Shown here one piece after another: positions 43,409-51,001 of a stretch of 64,000 bases of DNA. A model generated the notes under the pieces. It was not told where the DNA came from. It searched no databases and was given only the letters and a program-made list of their open reading frames with translations. Position numbers and translations under genes: made by a program. The stretch lies in the NCBI GenBank assembly GCA_964539975.1, contig CAZIKK010000007.1, positions 41,521 to 105,520 on the forward strand, in the 5' to 3' direction. The DNA comes from 38-11 sp964539975 (GTDB lineage Bacteria; Bacillota; Clostridia; Tissierellales; Dethiosulfatibacteraceae). Within the stretch, counting starts at the first letter, position 1, and each line of letters begins with the position of its first letter.

Positions 43409-44089
43409 ATGATCGAAAACACAAAAATTAGACAACAGGTATCTGAAGCTTTGTGGTTCAGACACGCTACAAAAGTTTTTGATCCCAAAAGGGAAATATC
43501 AGAAGAAGATTTCAATTGTATTTTAGAAGCAGGCAGGCTATCACCAAGTTCTTTAGGCCTTGAGCCTTGGAAGTTCCTAGTCATTAAAAACGAAGCATTA
43601 AAAAAAGAGTTAAGAAAGGTTTCTTGGGGAGCAGAAAACCAACTGCCCACAGCAAGCCATTTTGTAATTATCTTAGCTAGGACAGAACAAGACACACGGT
43701 ACGATAAGGACTATTTTGAAGATCAGATGATCAAGGTTCGTGGATTCGAACCAGATTTTTTCAAAGAAAAAGTCAAGCAGTACCAAAGTTTTCAGGAAAA
43801 AGATTTAGAGCTGCTTGAAAACGAAAGAACGATGTTTGATTGGGCTTGCAAACAAACCTATATAGCATTGGCAAATATGATGACCACAGCCGCTTTGTTA
43901 GGCATCGATTCTTGTCCTATTGAAGGGTTTGACTTCAAACAGGTGCAGGCAATACTTAACCAGCATAATCTGACAGAAGAAGGACGATTGGGCATATCGG
44001 TAATGGCAGCGTTTGGTTATCGTGAAAAAGACCCATCAAGACCTAAAACAAGAAGGGACATGTCAGATATCGTTCAGTGGGTTGATTAA
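43409..44089 (+). CDS. NAD(P)H-dependent nitroreductase family protein
   Basis: A 226-residue FMN oxidoreductase of the NfsB/FRase I type. The N-terminal WFRHATKVFDPKREISEEDF and ILEAGRLSPSSLGLEPWKFLVI give the FMN-phosphate and isoalloxazine contacts; CPIEGFDF and GYREKDPSRPKTRR follow near the end. It reduces quinones, nitro compounds or flavins with NAD(P)H in the cytosol. The ATG at 43409 follows AAGGAGG; the longer frame from 43307 lies in the upstream gene. It is followed 25 bases on by an M20 peptidase gene. Confidence 0.92.
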   Translation: MIENTKIRQQVSEALWFRHATKVFDPKREISEEDFNCILEAGRLSPSSLGLEPWKFLVIKNEALKKELRKVSWGAENQLPTASHFVIILARTEQDTRYDKDYFEDQMIKVRGFEPDFFKEKVKQYQSFQEKDLELLENERTMFDWACKQTYIALANMMTTAALLGIDSCPIEGFDFKQVQAILNQHNLTEEGRLGISVMAAFGYREKDPSRPKTRRDMSDIVQWVD

Positions 44090-44114
44090 CAAGTGAATGA
44101 AAAAAGGAGAAAAA

Positions 44115-45485
44115 ATGTCTCTTAATAAGATTCATGAACACATTGATTCAAATATGAACACTTATATCCAAGAACTAATGAACTTGGTAGCTTATCCAAG
44201 CGTAAGCAGTCAAAAAGAAGAAGTGAGATCATGTGGTTTGTACCTCAACGAGTTAATGAATGAGATAGGATTCCAATCAAGCCTGTATGAGACAAATGGA
44301 AATCCTATTGTTTTTGGAACGCTTCAAGGAGATTCTCATCAAGGACCAACCATACTTTTTTATGGACATTATGACGTTCAACCCCCTGACCCATTGGAAG
44401 ATTGGCAATCACCCCCATTCAAGCCAGAGATTAGAAATGGAAGAATCTATGGTAGAGGCACAGGGGATAATAAAGGGCAATTTTTGTGTCATTTGCTGGC
44501 AATTAAGTCTTACATGGAAACCCATGGATCTTTACCGATTACCGTCAAAGTGATTCTGGACGGAGAAGAAGAAATTGGAAGCCCTTCTTTGCTTGGGTTT
44601 GTTCAGGATAACGAGAAAATGTTGAAGGCTGATGTTGTATTGACCTCAGATGGCCCCATTCATGATAGTGGGTCACCTATGGTGGTATTTGGGGTTAGAG
44701 GAGTGATGAACTTCGAATTGATTTTGGAAACAGGGAAAATTGACAATCATTCCGGAAACAAAGGAGGCATTATTAAGAATGCTGCCTGGGAGATGGTGAA
44801 CTTGTTAAGCACAATGAAAGATGATGAAGGTAATGTAGTGATAGAGGGGTTCTATGACGATGTATTCAAACCCACTGATTACGATATGACCTTAATAGAT
44901 GCGTTGCCATTTAATCCAGATAGTATGGCAGAGGTGTGCCAAGTCAAAAGCATTGACTTAGACAAACGAACCTTTTTTGAAAGACTTATGTTCTGGCCTA
45001 CACTTACAATTAATGGTTTGAACAGTGGACATATAGGTCCAGGAACAAAAAATATTGTCCCTCATAAAGCAGTGGCGAAAATGGAAGTTCGATTGGTATT
45101 AGATCAAGATCCTGTCGATATCCTAAGAAAAGTTGAAAATCATGTAAAAAGAAGCCATGCAATGGTTCAAGTGGTTTCTCAAGAAGAAGACATGAGACCT
45201 TCCAGGACTTCGGCAGAACTGGAAGTTTCAAAAGCTGTTGTAGAAGCAGTTGCAAAAGGATTTGGTGAAAAACCAATTGTGATGCCTAGTATGGGAGGGA
45301 GTTTGCCGGATTTTGTCTGGACTAAAGGATTGGGTGTTCCATCCATTATGATACCCTATGCGAATGCGGACGAGGCCAACCATGCACCAAATGAGAACAT
45401 GTCTATTGAATGCTTCAACAAAGGCATCCATGCTTCGGCACAAATCATTTATGAACTGAGTAAATTAACTGAAAAAATAGATTGA
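44115..45485 (+). CDS. M20-family dipeptidase
   Basis: A 456-residue di-metal dipeptidase. Zinc ligands and catalytic residues are in FYGHYDVQPPDPLEDW, RGTGDNKGQ, LDGEEEIGSPS, LTSDGP and NHAPNENMS. The sequence resembles the carnosinase/CNDP group more than ArgE. A lid domain of about 150 residues lies in the middle. The ATG at 44115 follows AAAAGGAG; an in-frame ATG six codons earlier overlaps that site. It acts on cytosolic dipeptides, complementing the peptidase operon upstream. The next small gene follows after 19 bases. Confidence 0.93.
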   Translation: MSLNKIHEHIDSNMNTYIQELMNLVAYPSVSSQKEEVRSCGLYLNELMNEIGFQSSLYETNGNPIVFGTLQGDSHQGPTILFYGHYDVQPPDPLEDWQSPPFKPEIRNGRIYGRGTGDNKGQFLCHLLAIKSYMETHGSLPITVKVILDGEEEIGSPSLLGFVQDNEKMLKADVVLTSDGPIHDSGSPMVVFGVRGVMNFELILETGKIDNHSGNKGGIIKNAAWEMVNLLSTMKDDEGNVVIEGFYDDVFKPTDYDMTLIDALPFNPDSMAEVCQVKSIDLDKRTFFERLMFWPTLTINGLNSGHIGPGTKNIVPHKAVAKMEVRLVLDQDPVDILRKVENHVKRSHAMVQVVSQEEDMRPSRTSAELEVSKAVVEAVAKGFGEKPIVMPSMGGSLPDFVWTKGLGVPSIMIPYANADEANHAPNENMSIECFNKGIHASAQIIYELSKLTEKID

Positions 45486-45504
45486 GTTACTTAAGGAGGA
45501 TAAG

Positions 45505-45843
45505 ATGAAAAAGTTTGTTTATTTTGCCTTTAATGGTGAGCTAATGTGTTTTATGCACGTGATGCTCAATGCTTTAGATATGACTGAAAAAGGCATGCAG
45601 GCAAAGATCATTATGGAAGGTGAAAGTGTAAAACTGATGGAAGAGCTTGAAAATTCAGGCAACCCCATTTATAAAAAAGCCAAAGAGAACAATTTGTTTG
45701 AAGGGATTTGCAAGGCCTGTTCCGCCAAACTAGGTGTGCTTGAATACAATCAAACAGTGGGGATACCTTTATTGGGAGAAATGAGCGGACATCCACCCAT
45801 ATCCAAATATATTGAACAGGGTTACAGTATTATTACGATTTAA
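45505..45843 (+). CDS. DsrE-like small protein
   Basis: A 112-residue protein. The segment HVMLNALDMTEKGMQAKIIMEGESVKL, followed by FEGICKACSAKLGV and EMSGHPPISKYIEQGYSIITI, matches the general DsrE/DsrF-like layout (nucleotide-independent alpha/beta sulfur-handling or adapter proteins), including a CxxC pair (CKAC) at the position where such proteins carry reactive cysteine. No signal peptide. The ATG follows AAGGAGG. Likely in one transcript with the dipeptidase. A sulfur-relay or thiol role is possible but unproven. Confidence 0.65.
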   Translation: MKKFVYFAFNGELMCFMHVMLNALDMTEKGMQAKIIMEGESVKLMEELENSGNPIYKKAKENNLFEGICKACSAKLGVLEYNQTVGIPLLGEMSGHPPISKYIEQGYSIITI

Positions 45844-45963
45844 GCCTTTAGACGGAAAACCAAACCTACCTTAGTCCAATAAAAAAGAAGACTTTGGAAC
45901 GTTAAAAAGATAACAGTATCCAATTACAATGATCATAAGAAATTGGATAGGGAGGGCTTGGAG

Positions 45964-46143
45964 ATGACGATGACATTGCCTATTTTGAATCTAAGGCTAA
46001 GTATCAAGGTTGAAAAAAACAAAAAGCCTGTCAATATGATGAAGAAACAAGAAATAGCCGAAAGGTTAGCACGAATTAAAGCGGTAGAATCAGACGTAGA
46101 TAGAAATAAGGAATTTTACCACTACAGAGAATTTACTCGATAA
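45964..46143 (+). CDS. Unrecognised 59-residue basic protein
   Basis: The ATG at 45964 follows TAGGGAGGG by seven bases. The product starts with a hydrophobic stretch MTMTLPILNLRLSIKVE and continues as a charged helix, KKQEIAERLARIKAVESDVDRNKEF. No domain is recognised. The strong ribosome site and continuous frame up to a nearby terminator support expression. It lies 120 bases after the DsrE-like gene, a stretch in which I see nothing convincing. It could be a small membrane-associated or ribosome-associated protein. Confidence 0.6.
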   Translation: MTMTLPILNLRLSIKVEKNKKPVNMMKKQEIAERLARIKAVESDVDRNKEFYHYREFTR

Positions 46144-46177
46144 GACAAGACCAATAACTTTTGATATTGCTTATAAG

Positions 46178-46222
46178 AAAATCTCAAGACAAATGTTGAC
46201 ACTTGTCTTGAGATTTTTGTTT
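46178..46222 (+). terminator. Intrinsic terminator after the small basic-protein gene
   Basis: AAAATCTCAAGACAA (46178-46192) pairs with TTGTCTTGAGATTTT, followed by T-rich sequence. The stem is 15 or more bp. Confidence 0.92.
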
Positions 46223-46242
46223 GCATCATTTGTTTGAAAAAC

Positions 46243-46290
46243 AAATTGCCCCTGAAAAGCGACACGCTTTTCTAAGGGGTGGGGCAATTT
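46243..46290. repeat. Nested 48-base inverted repeat of unknown role
   Basis: Outer arms AAATTGCCCC (46243-46252) and GGGGCAATTT (46281-46290) enclose an inner stem, GAAAAGCG (46254-46261) and CGCTTTTC (46265-46272), with loop ACA. The eight bases TAAGGGGT bulge on one side, and their AGGGG could compete for the CCCC. It directly follows a terminator, so it is not needed to end that operon. Possible readings are a second terminator for the other strand, a small RNA hairpin, or a dispersed repeat. Confidence 0.6.
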
Positions 46291-46483
46291 ATTCGAAGCT
46301 TACTAGTTCAGTTTACTGGAGAGGCTAATTGTGCAAAAGAGTCTAGAGATGGCATCTGATTCAGACTTGAGATTGTTTAAATATCAGACTAAGGACCCAT
46401 GCATAATTCATCTGTTAACAAAACTTTTTCACAAAAGAGAAGGTTTTTATGTATAATAGAATAAGAGGGATTTGACAGAAGCC

Positions 46484-46499
46484 TCCGCCTTAAGGCGGA
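46484..46499. repeat. GC-rich 16-bp perfect palindrome upstream of the Lia-type operon
   Basis: TCCGCCTTAAGGCGGA is a perfect palindrome, unusually GC-rich for this window, about 90-107 bases before the LiaF-type start codon. A TATAAT at 46452-46457 lies just upstream. It may be an operator or a 5' leader hairpin. Confidence 0.5.
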
Positions 46500-46531
46500 T
46501 AATAAAACAGCCCTCAGGTTAATGAATAGAC

Positions 46532-46562
46532 GTTGGTATTCATTTATAATAGATATACCAAC
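46532..46562 (+). promoter_or_regulatory. Inverted repeat embracing a -10 box, candidate regulator site of the Lia-type operon
   Basis: GTTGGTAT (46532-46539) and ATACCAAC (46555-46562) are perfect 8-bp arms around TATAAT at 46545-46550. No good -35 box lies 16-18 bases upstream. The layout suits a promoter controlled by a DNA-binding protein; the encoded LiaR-type regulator is one candidate. Confidence 0.55.
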
Positions 46563-46590
46563 AGATTATTTGGTTAAGGAGAGGGTTGTA

Positions 46591-47436
46591 ATGACCGTAA
46601 CAATAGGCAAAAAACTAGTGGGAATCATACTGATTGTCATCGGCGGACTATATTTGATGTCGAATTTTGGTGTGGTATCATCGGGTGTTAAAGAAACCGT
46701 CCTTTCATATTGGCCTGTTGTGGTTGTTTGTTATGGGTTTATAAAGTTTATCGAAGCACTTTTTGAGAAAACCTATAAGAAAAGAAAATTCAATAAAGCG
46801 TATGGGGCCTTATCGATCACGTTAATTGGTCTGATATTATTGGAAAATAGACTTGATTTGTTCTTTGATGGGAGCATAGGAGTGTGGGCAACGATTTTTT
46901 CATTGCTCATCATTTATATTGGGATTAGCATCATCTTTTTTAAATCAAACACTTTTGAGATTAGAGTGGACGGAGATGACGACCAAGAAGACAACCAATC
47001 AGGAAATAGAGCCTATTCTTTTGAAGGTGTCAAGTTCAACAAGGGTGGCTTCAGTGCTATTGGAGAACTAAAGCTGGGAGACAAGCCTTGGGCTTTAGAA
47101 GATAGCAGTTACAATATTGGGATAGGAGAAATGGAAATAGATCTTACGACAGCTATGATTTCTGATGGAACCACCAACTTGAAGCTGACAGGTTGGGTGG
47201 GAGAAATACAAATCAAAGCACCAGAAGACATGGCTTTAGAGATATTCGCAGACGTGCGTGTTGGGAGTATACGGATATTTGATTTTGAGAAAGAATTTAC
47301 AAAACATTCCAAAATGAGGAGGTCGGGCGCTTCAAGTAGTGTCACTTATCGAAGCGAAAATTTTGATGAAGCGACGAAAAGAGTGAGGATCAACGCCAGC
47401 ATGAATGTAGGAGAAATATCTGTCAAAGGAGTATGA
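46591..47436 (+). CDS. liaF: LiaF-type membrane protein
   Basis: A 281-residue protein with about four membrane helices in residues 8-125 (including VGIILIVIGGLYLMSNFG and WATIFSLLIIYIGISIIFF), an acidic linker GDDDQEDNQ, and a cytoplasmic beta-rich C-terminal domain (FSAIGELKLGDKPWALEDSSYNIGIGEMEIDLTTA) as in LiaF/YvqF (DUF2154). In Firmicutes LiaF restrains the LiaS kinase until envelope stress, for example from lipid-II-binding antibiotics. Gene order LiaF-LiaS-LiaR supports the call. The ATG at 46591 follows AAGGAGAGG; an upstream frame from 46522 was rejected because it crosses the promoter. Confidence 0.82.
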   Translation: MTVTIGKKLVGIILIVIGGLYLMSNFGVVSSGVKETVLSYWPVVVVCYGFIKFIEALFEKTYKKRKFNKAYGALSITLIGLILLENRLDLFFDGSIGVWATIFSLLIIYIGISIIFFKSNTFEIRVDGDDDQEDNQSGNRAYSFEGVKFNKGGFSAIGELKLGDKPWALEDSSYNIGIGEMEIDLTTAMISDGTTNLKLTGWVGEIQIKAPEDMALEIFADVRVGSIRIFDFEKEFTKHSKMRRSGASSSVTYRSENFDEATKRVRINASMNVGEISVKGV

Positions 47437-47439
47437 TCC

Positions 47440-48573
47440 ATGAAAACCATACGGGGATTTCCTTTAAGTGCCATTAAAGGAAAAAGCATCCAGTTTGATT
47501 TGATAAAACGATTTTTCATGACAGCTATGTTGTCAGGGTTGCTTATGATTGTAGGTGTTTTGATATTTAGTGTCGTCTGGGGTCGGTTGTTCCGGAGCGA
47601 TTTTTTAGTGTCAAATTTCGGGTTTGATTTTTTTTCGACGACTTATTTTTTTATTTTGGGTGGCTTGGTCTTGTGTGGATTTGTAGCCTCTGTACTAGCA
47701 ACTGTTATAGTTGGATTTCCAGTTGCAAGAATGATGAAGCAATCTTTGCAGGTTATCAGAGATGCCAATGAAAAGGTATCAAGAGGAAACTTGGCATACC
47801 GGCTTACAATGGAAGGATATAGGGAAATTGAGGACATATCCAATCAGTTTAACCGGATGGCAGATAGAACAGAAAAGCAAGTGGAGTCATTGCAAAGACT
47901 AGTCAATGAGAATAAAAAGCTTTTAGAAGGCGCGGAAGAAGCGGCATCCTCTGAAGAACGAAGAAAGATTGCTAGAGAATTACATGATGCTATAAGCCAA
48001 CAACTATTTGCTATCAGCACGACGGTTTCAGCTGTTTCAAAGATGATGGATACCAAGCCAGAAGAAGCAAAAAGGTACTTTACAGTGATTGAAAAAATGG
48101 TCAATGATGCACAACAAGAACTGAGAGCTTTGATTATGCACTTAAGACCTGTAAGTTTAGAAGAACATAGTTTGAAAGAAGGCATTCAGAATTTATTGGA
48201 TGAACTTGTTGAAAAACATCAGCATATGACTATTTCAACAGAGTTGCAAAATATTGAAGGGATTCCTCATGGTATTGAAAACAATATCTTCAGAGTGACT
48301 CAAGAAGCCATATCAAATATCATGAGACATTCTAAAGCCACAAGCTTTTCAGTACGACTGTTCCAGAAGGAGAAGGTAATGCATCTCATTATCGAGGATA
48401 ATGGAATAGGGATCAAAGAGGATAACCGAAAAAAAACATCTTATGGCATGTTGACCATGAAGGAAAGAATTGAAGAAGTGGGCGGTCGTTTTGATGTTAT
48501 AACTTTTCCTGGAAAGGGAACACGCATAGAGGTTCGAGTACCAATCGGATTACAGAGCATTTTTAAAAACTAA
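47440..48573 (+). CDS. liaS: LiaS-type sensor histidine kinase
   Basis: A 377-residue NarX/LiaS-type kinase. Two membrane helices (about 25-48 and 65-90) enclose a very short external loop, typical of intramembrane-sensing kinases. A HAMP domain (90-145, with FPVARMMKQSL) and a coiled coil lead to the HisKA_3 box RKIARELHDAISQQL with phospho-acceptor His182. ATPase motifs are FRVTQEAISNIMRHSKA, EDNGIGI and YGMLTMKERIEEVGG. It phosphorylates the regulator encoded next. ATG four bases after the LiaF stop, with AAAGGAG. Confidence 0.9.
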   Translation: MKTIRGFPLSAIKGKSIQFDLIKRFFMTAMLSGLLMIVGVLIFSVVWGRLFRSDFLVSNFGFDFFSTTYFFILGGLVLCGFVASVLATVIVGFPVARMMKQSLQVIRDANEKVSRGNLAYRLTMEGYREIEDISNQFNRMADRTEKQVESLQRLVNENKKLLEGAEEAASSEERRKIARELHDAISQQLFAISTTVSAVSKMMDTKPEEAKRYFTVIEKMVNDAQQELRALIMHLRPVSLEEHSLKEGIQNLLDELVEKHQHMTISTELQNIEGIPHGIENNIFRVTQEAISNIMRHSKATSFSVRLFQKEKVMHLIIEDNGIGIKEDNRKKTSYGMLTMKERIEEVGGRFDVITFPGKGTRIEVRVPIGLQSIFKN

Positions 48574-48594
48574 TAAGAAGGGAGGATAAGCGAG

Positions 48595-49242
48595 ATGCAG
48601 GACAAAATAAAAGTGATGTTGGTAGATGATCATGAAATGGTTAGGATGGGACTATCAGCGTATATTTCTACGGATGAAGAAATTGAAATTGTTGGAGAAG
48701 CAAACAACGGCAAGCTTGGATCGGAAATGGCTCTTGAATTGAAACCAGATGTCATCTTAATGGATTTAGTTATGGATGAAATGAATGGCATAGAAGCAAC
48801 TAAAATAATTGTAACAGAAGCACAGAAAATTGGATGGGATGTCAAGGTGATCATTTTGACCAGTTTTATTGAAGAAGATAAAGTCATGCCTGCCCTTGAA
48901 GCTGGCGCTTTCAGCTATATTTTGAAAACAACAAGAGCTGAGGATGTCATTAGAACAATCAAGAAAGCCAAAAGAGGAGAGTCCATACTTGAAGGAAAAG
49001 TGAGTCAAGTCATGTTAAACAGCAATAAGAAAAAAAATGCGAAGCATGACATTTTAACAGAACGAGAGATGGAAGTCCTTAAAGAACTTGGAAGAGGGAA
49101 AACCAATAAGGAGATTTCTGAGTCTTTATTCATAGGAATCAAGACAGTGAAGACACATGTAAGCAACATACTATCAAAATTAGAAGTGGAAGATAGAACA
49201 AAAGCGGCAGTGTACGCGAATAAACACGATTTGGTTGATTAA
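48595..49242 (+). CDS. liaR: LiaR-type response regulator (NarL/FixJ family)
   Basis: A 215-residue regulator: receiver domain with acidic pair DDHE near residue 9, phospho-acceptor Asp57 in VILMDLVMDEMNG and lysine in SYILKTTRAEDV; LuxR-type helix-turn-helix in TEREMEVLKELGRGKTNKEISESLFIGIKTVKTHVSNIL. It pairs with the kinase encoded 21 bases upstream. The ATG follows GGGAGGATAAGCGAG. An own binding site may be the inverted repeat around the -10 box of this operon (inference). Terminator 24 bases downstream. Confidence 0.93.
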   Translation: MQDKIKVMLVDDHEMVRMGLSAYISTDEEIEIVGEANNGKLGSEMALELKPDVILMDLVMDEMNGIEATKIIVTEAQKIGWDVKVIILTSFIEEDKVMPALEAGAFSYILKTTRAEDVIRTIKKAKRGESILEGKVSQVMLNSNKKKNAKHDILTEREMEVLKELGRGKTNKEISESLFIGIKTVKTHVSNILSKLEVEDRTKAAVYANKHDLVD

Positions 49243-49266
49243 TACTGGGTTTAGAAGATTAGTAGG

Positions 49267-49302
49267 ACTGTATTCAAGTGAAAACACTTGGATGCAGTTT
49301 TA
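49267..49302 (+). terminator. Terminator of the Lia-type operon
   Basis: ACTGTATTCAAGTG (49267-49280), loop AAAA, CACTTGGATGCAGT (49285-49298) with two G-T pairs, then a T-rich tract. Confidence 0.85.
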
Positions 49303-49304
49303 TA

Positions 49305-49333
49305 TTTATTTCTTTTTGCTTGTATGGTAAAAT
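49305..49333 (+). promoter_or_regulatory. Candidate promoter for the mazG transcript
   Basis: TTTATT (49305-49310), 17 bases, TAAAAT (49328-49333) preceded by TGG. It would give a leader of about 245 bases before the MazG-type gene. Weak -35 box. Confidence 0.4.
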
Positions 49334-49389
49334 GATTCAATAATCACATAGGTGAATGGCATGTTTGTTGATTCAACTCATGTTATTAA

Positions 49390-49536
49390 GCTGAATATTC
49401 CAAGAACTTCAGTTTAGTTCCCATATGGGAACACATATGGATGCTTCCGACCATATGTTGAAAGGTGTGAAGGCGCTAATCAATATGCAGGGTCTCATTT
49501 TTTTGAGGAAGCATTTTTTTGAGTATTAGAGATGAA
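49390..49536 (+). ncRNA. Structured leader upstream of the MazG-type gene, with internal terminator
   Basis: Between the candidate promoter and the MazG-type gene lie, in order: CTGAA with TTCAG; GTTCCC-ATAT-GGGAAC (49417-49432, a perfect palindrome); CATATGG paired with CCATATG, whose loop contains ATGCTTCC; and a terminator-like ATGC-CTCA-T6-TGAG-GCAT hairpin with T7. The ATGCTTCC loop is also complementary to GGAAGCAT just before the T7 tract, so two folds are mutually exclusive. This is the logic of a riboswitch or attenuator, but I recognise no known class. No protein gene is convincing here. Confidence 0.5.
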
Positions 49537-49583
49537 CCACACATTAGAGAAAAATTGAAAAAACAAAGATAGGAGGGAGGGTT

Positions 49584-49913
49584 ATGGTTGAGAAAAAAGG
49601 ACTGAAAGACGTTCAAAAAACAGTAGATGACTATATATCCCAATTTGAGGAAGGCTATTTTAGCCCATTGGCCTTGATGGCGAGATTGACAGAAGAAGTA
49701 GGTGAATTAGCAAGAGAAATAAACCACTGCTATGGAGAAAAACCTAAAAGGCCGGATGAAAAAGAAAACTCAGTTGAAATGGAATTAGGAGACTGCCTTT
49801 TCATTTTGACTTGCTTTGCTAATACTTTAGACATAGATTTAGAAGTAGCGTTTAATGAAACGATGAAAAAATTTGAAGATCGCGACGCAAACAGATGGAC
49901 GCGGAAGTCATAA
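49584..49913 (+). CDS. MazG-type nucleotide pyrophosphohydrolase
   Basis: A 109-residue all-alpha NTP-PPase of the short MazG/YpjD type. The metal-binding motif is LTEEVGELAREI (ExxE-type) followed downstream by MELGDCLFILTCFAN (the E/D of the second helix). It hydrolyses nucleoside triphosphates to monophosphates, often to clear abnormal dNTPs, as a dimer or tetramer. The ATG follows GGAGGGAGGG. The long leader before it holds structured RNA. It precedes a RarD-type gene by 21 bases. Confidence 0.9.
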   Translation: MVEKKGLKDVQKTVDDYISQFEEGYFSPLALMARLTEEVGELAREINHCYGEKPKRPDEKENSVEMELGDCLFILTCFANTLDIDLEVAFNETMKKFEDRDANRWTRKS

Positions 49914-49934
49914 TGACGAAAGAAGAGGGAATAA

Positions 49935-50846
49935 GTGGATAGAAAAGAATACATCAAAGGACTTTTTTTGGGGAGTATAGCATTTGTAATATGGGGATTG
50001 TTGCCTTTGTATTGGAGAATGGTGGCTGAGATTGGGCCATATCAACAATTTGCACAAAGAATTGTTTGGTCTTTTGTTTTTGTTTTGGTCATACTACGTG
50101 TTCGAAAAGAGCTAGGTCACTTTATCAAATTGGTTAGCAATCGAAGAAACTGGTCTGGAATTATTTTACCTGCATTGGCCATATCAGTTAATTGGCTGAC
50201 ATATATTTGGGCGGTCAACAATGGTTTTGTTTTGGAAGCGAGCCTGGGCTATTATATGAATCCTCTTGTATTGACATTGATTGGAGCCGTTTTTTTGAAA
50301 GAAACAATACGTCCTCTTGAACGACTTGGGTTAGCTTTTGCATTGGTGGGTGTCATCATTAAAACATTGCATTATGGAGAAATACCAATCGTTGCTTTAA
50401 TCTTGGCGTTTTCTTTTGCTTTTTATGGAGCAATGAAGAAAAAATCACCTCTTAAATCACTATATGGTTTAGGTTTTGAAACAATGGCCGTCTGTGTCCC
50501 AGCATTGGGTTATGTCTTGTATTCAGAAGGAATAGGAAATGGAATCATGGGTAATCTGCCAGGATATTTTTGGTTTTTGATTGCTATTAGCGGCATTGCA
50601 ACAGCTGCACCACTGATTCTCTATGCAGAGAGTGCCAAGAGACTTCCTCTTAATGTGCTTGGATTTTTACAATATATTGCACCGACATTTATGCTCTTTT
50701 TGGGAATCTTTGTTTTTGATGAACCGTTTGATTGGGTCTCGGCAATTGCATTTGGTTTGATCTGGATTGCATTGATGGTGTTTTCCTATTCGCAATACCG
50801 ATTTTTGACAGACAAAAAAAAGACAGCTATTGAGCTACCTTCTTAA
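49935..50846 (+). CDS. rarD: RarD-type EamA-family transporter
   Basis: A 303-residue membrane protein with ten predicted helices in two EamA repeats. The N-terminal GSIAFVIWGLLPLYWRMV and SWLTYIWAVNN-type segment (SVNWLTYIWAVNNGFVLEASLGYYMNPL) are hallmarks of RarD. Relatives export small metabolites; the E. coli RarD was named for chloramphenicol sensitivity. The start is GTG, following AGAGGGA. Its stop is one base before the encoded CCA of the convergent tRNA-Gly gene. Confidence 0.92.
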   Translation: MDRKEYIKGLFLGSIAFVIWGLLPLYWRMVAEIGPYQQFAQRIVWSFVFVLVILRVRKELGHFIKLVSNRRNWSGIILPALAISVNWLTYIWAVNNGFVLEASLGYYMNPLVLTLIGAVFLKETIRPLERLGLAFALVGVIIKTLHYGEIPIVALILAFSFAFYGAMKKKSPLKSLYGLGFETMAVCVPALGYVLYSEGIGNGIMGNLPGYFWFLIAISGIATAAPLILYAESAKRLPLNVLGFLQYIAPTFMLFLGIFVFDEPFDWVSAIAFGLIWIALMVFSYSQYRFLTDKKKTAIELPS

Positions 50847-50847
50847 A

Positions 50848-50921
50848 TGGAGCGGGTGATGGGAATCGAACCCACACAGCTGGCTTGGGAAGCCAGAACT
50901 CTACCACTAAGCAACACCCGC
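50848..50921 (-). tRNA. tRNA-Gly (anticodon CCC), CCA encoded
   Basis: Read on the minus strand: acceptor arms GCGGGTG and CACCCGC, D-arm with AGTGGTAGAG, anticodon stem CTGGC/GCCAG around loop TTCCCAA (anticodon CCC) and T-arm GTGGGTTCGATTCCCAT, then discriminator T and an encoded CCA. It lies alone between rarD and ptsI, transcribed opposite to both. Confidence 0.95.
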
Positions 50922-51001
50922 AAAGCTATCCAGATGGACTATTCTAGCATAATTAATGAAAGTTGTCGAGAGAATCTACAGGAGAGGAGATCAGTTGCAC
51001 A

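Noticed and set aside
46472..46503. TTGACA at 46472 as a promoter of the Lia-type operon
   Set aside because: The nearest -10-like box (GATAAT) is 20 bases away, and a GC-rich palindrome fills the spacer.
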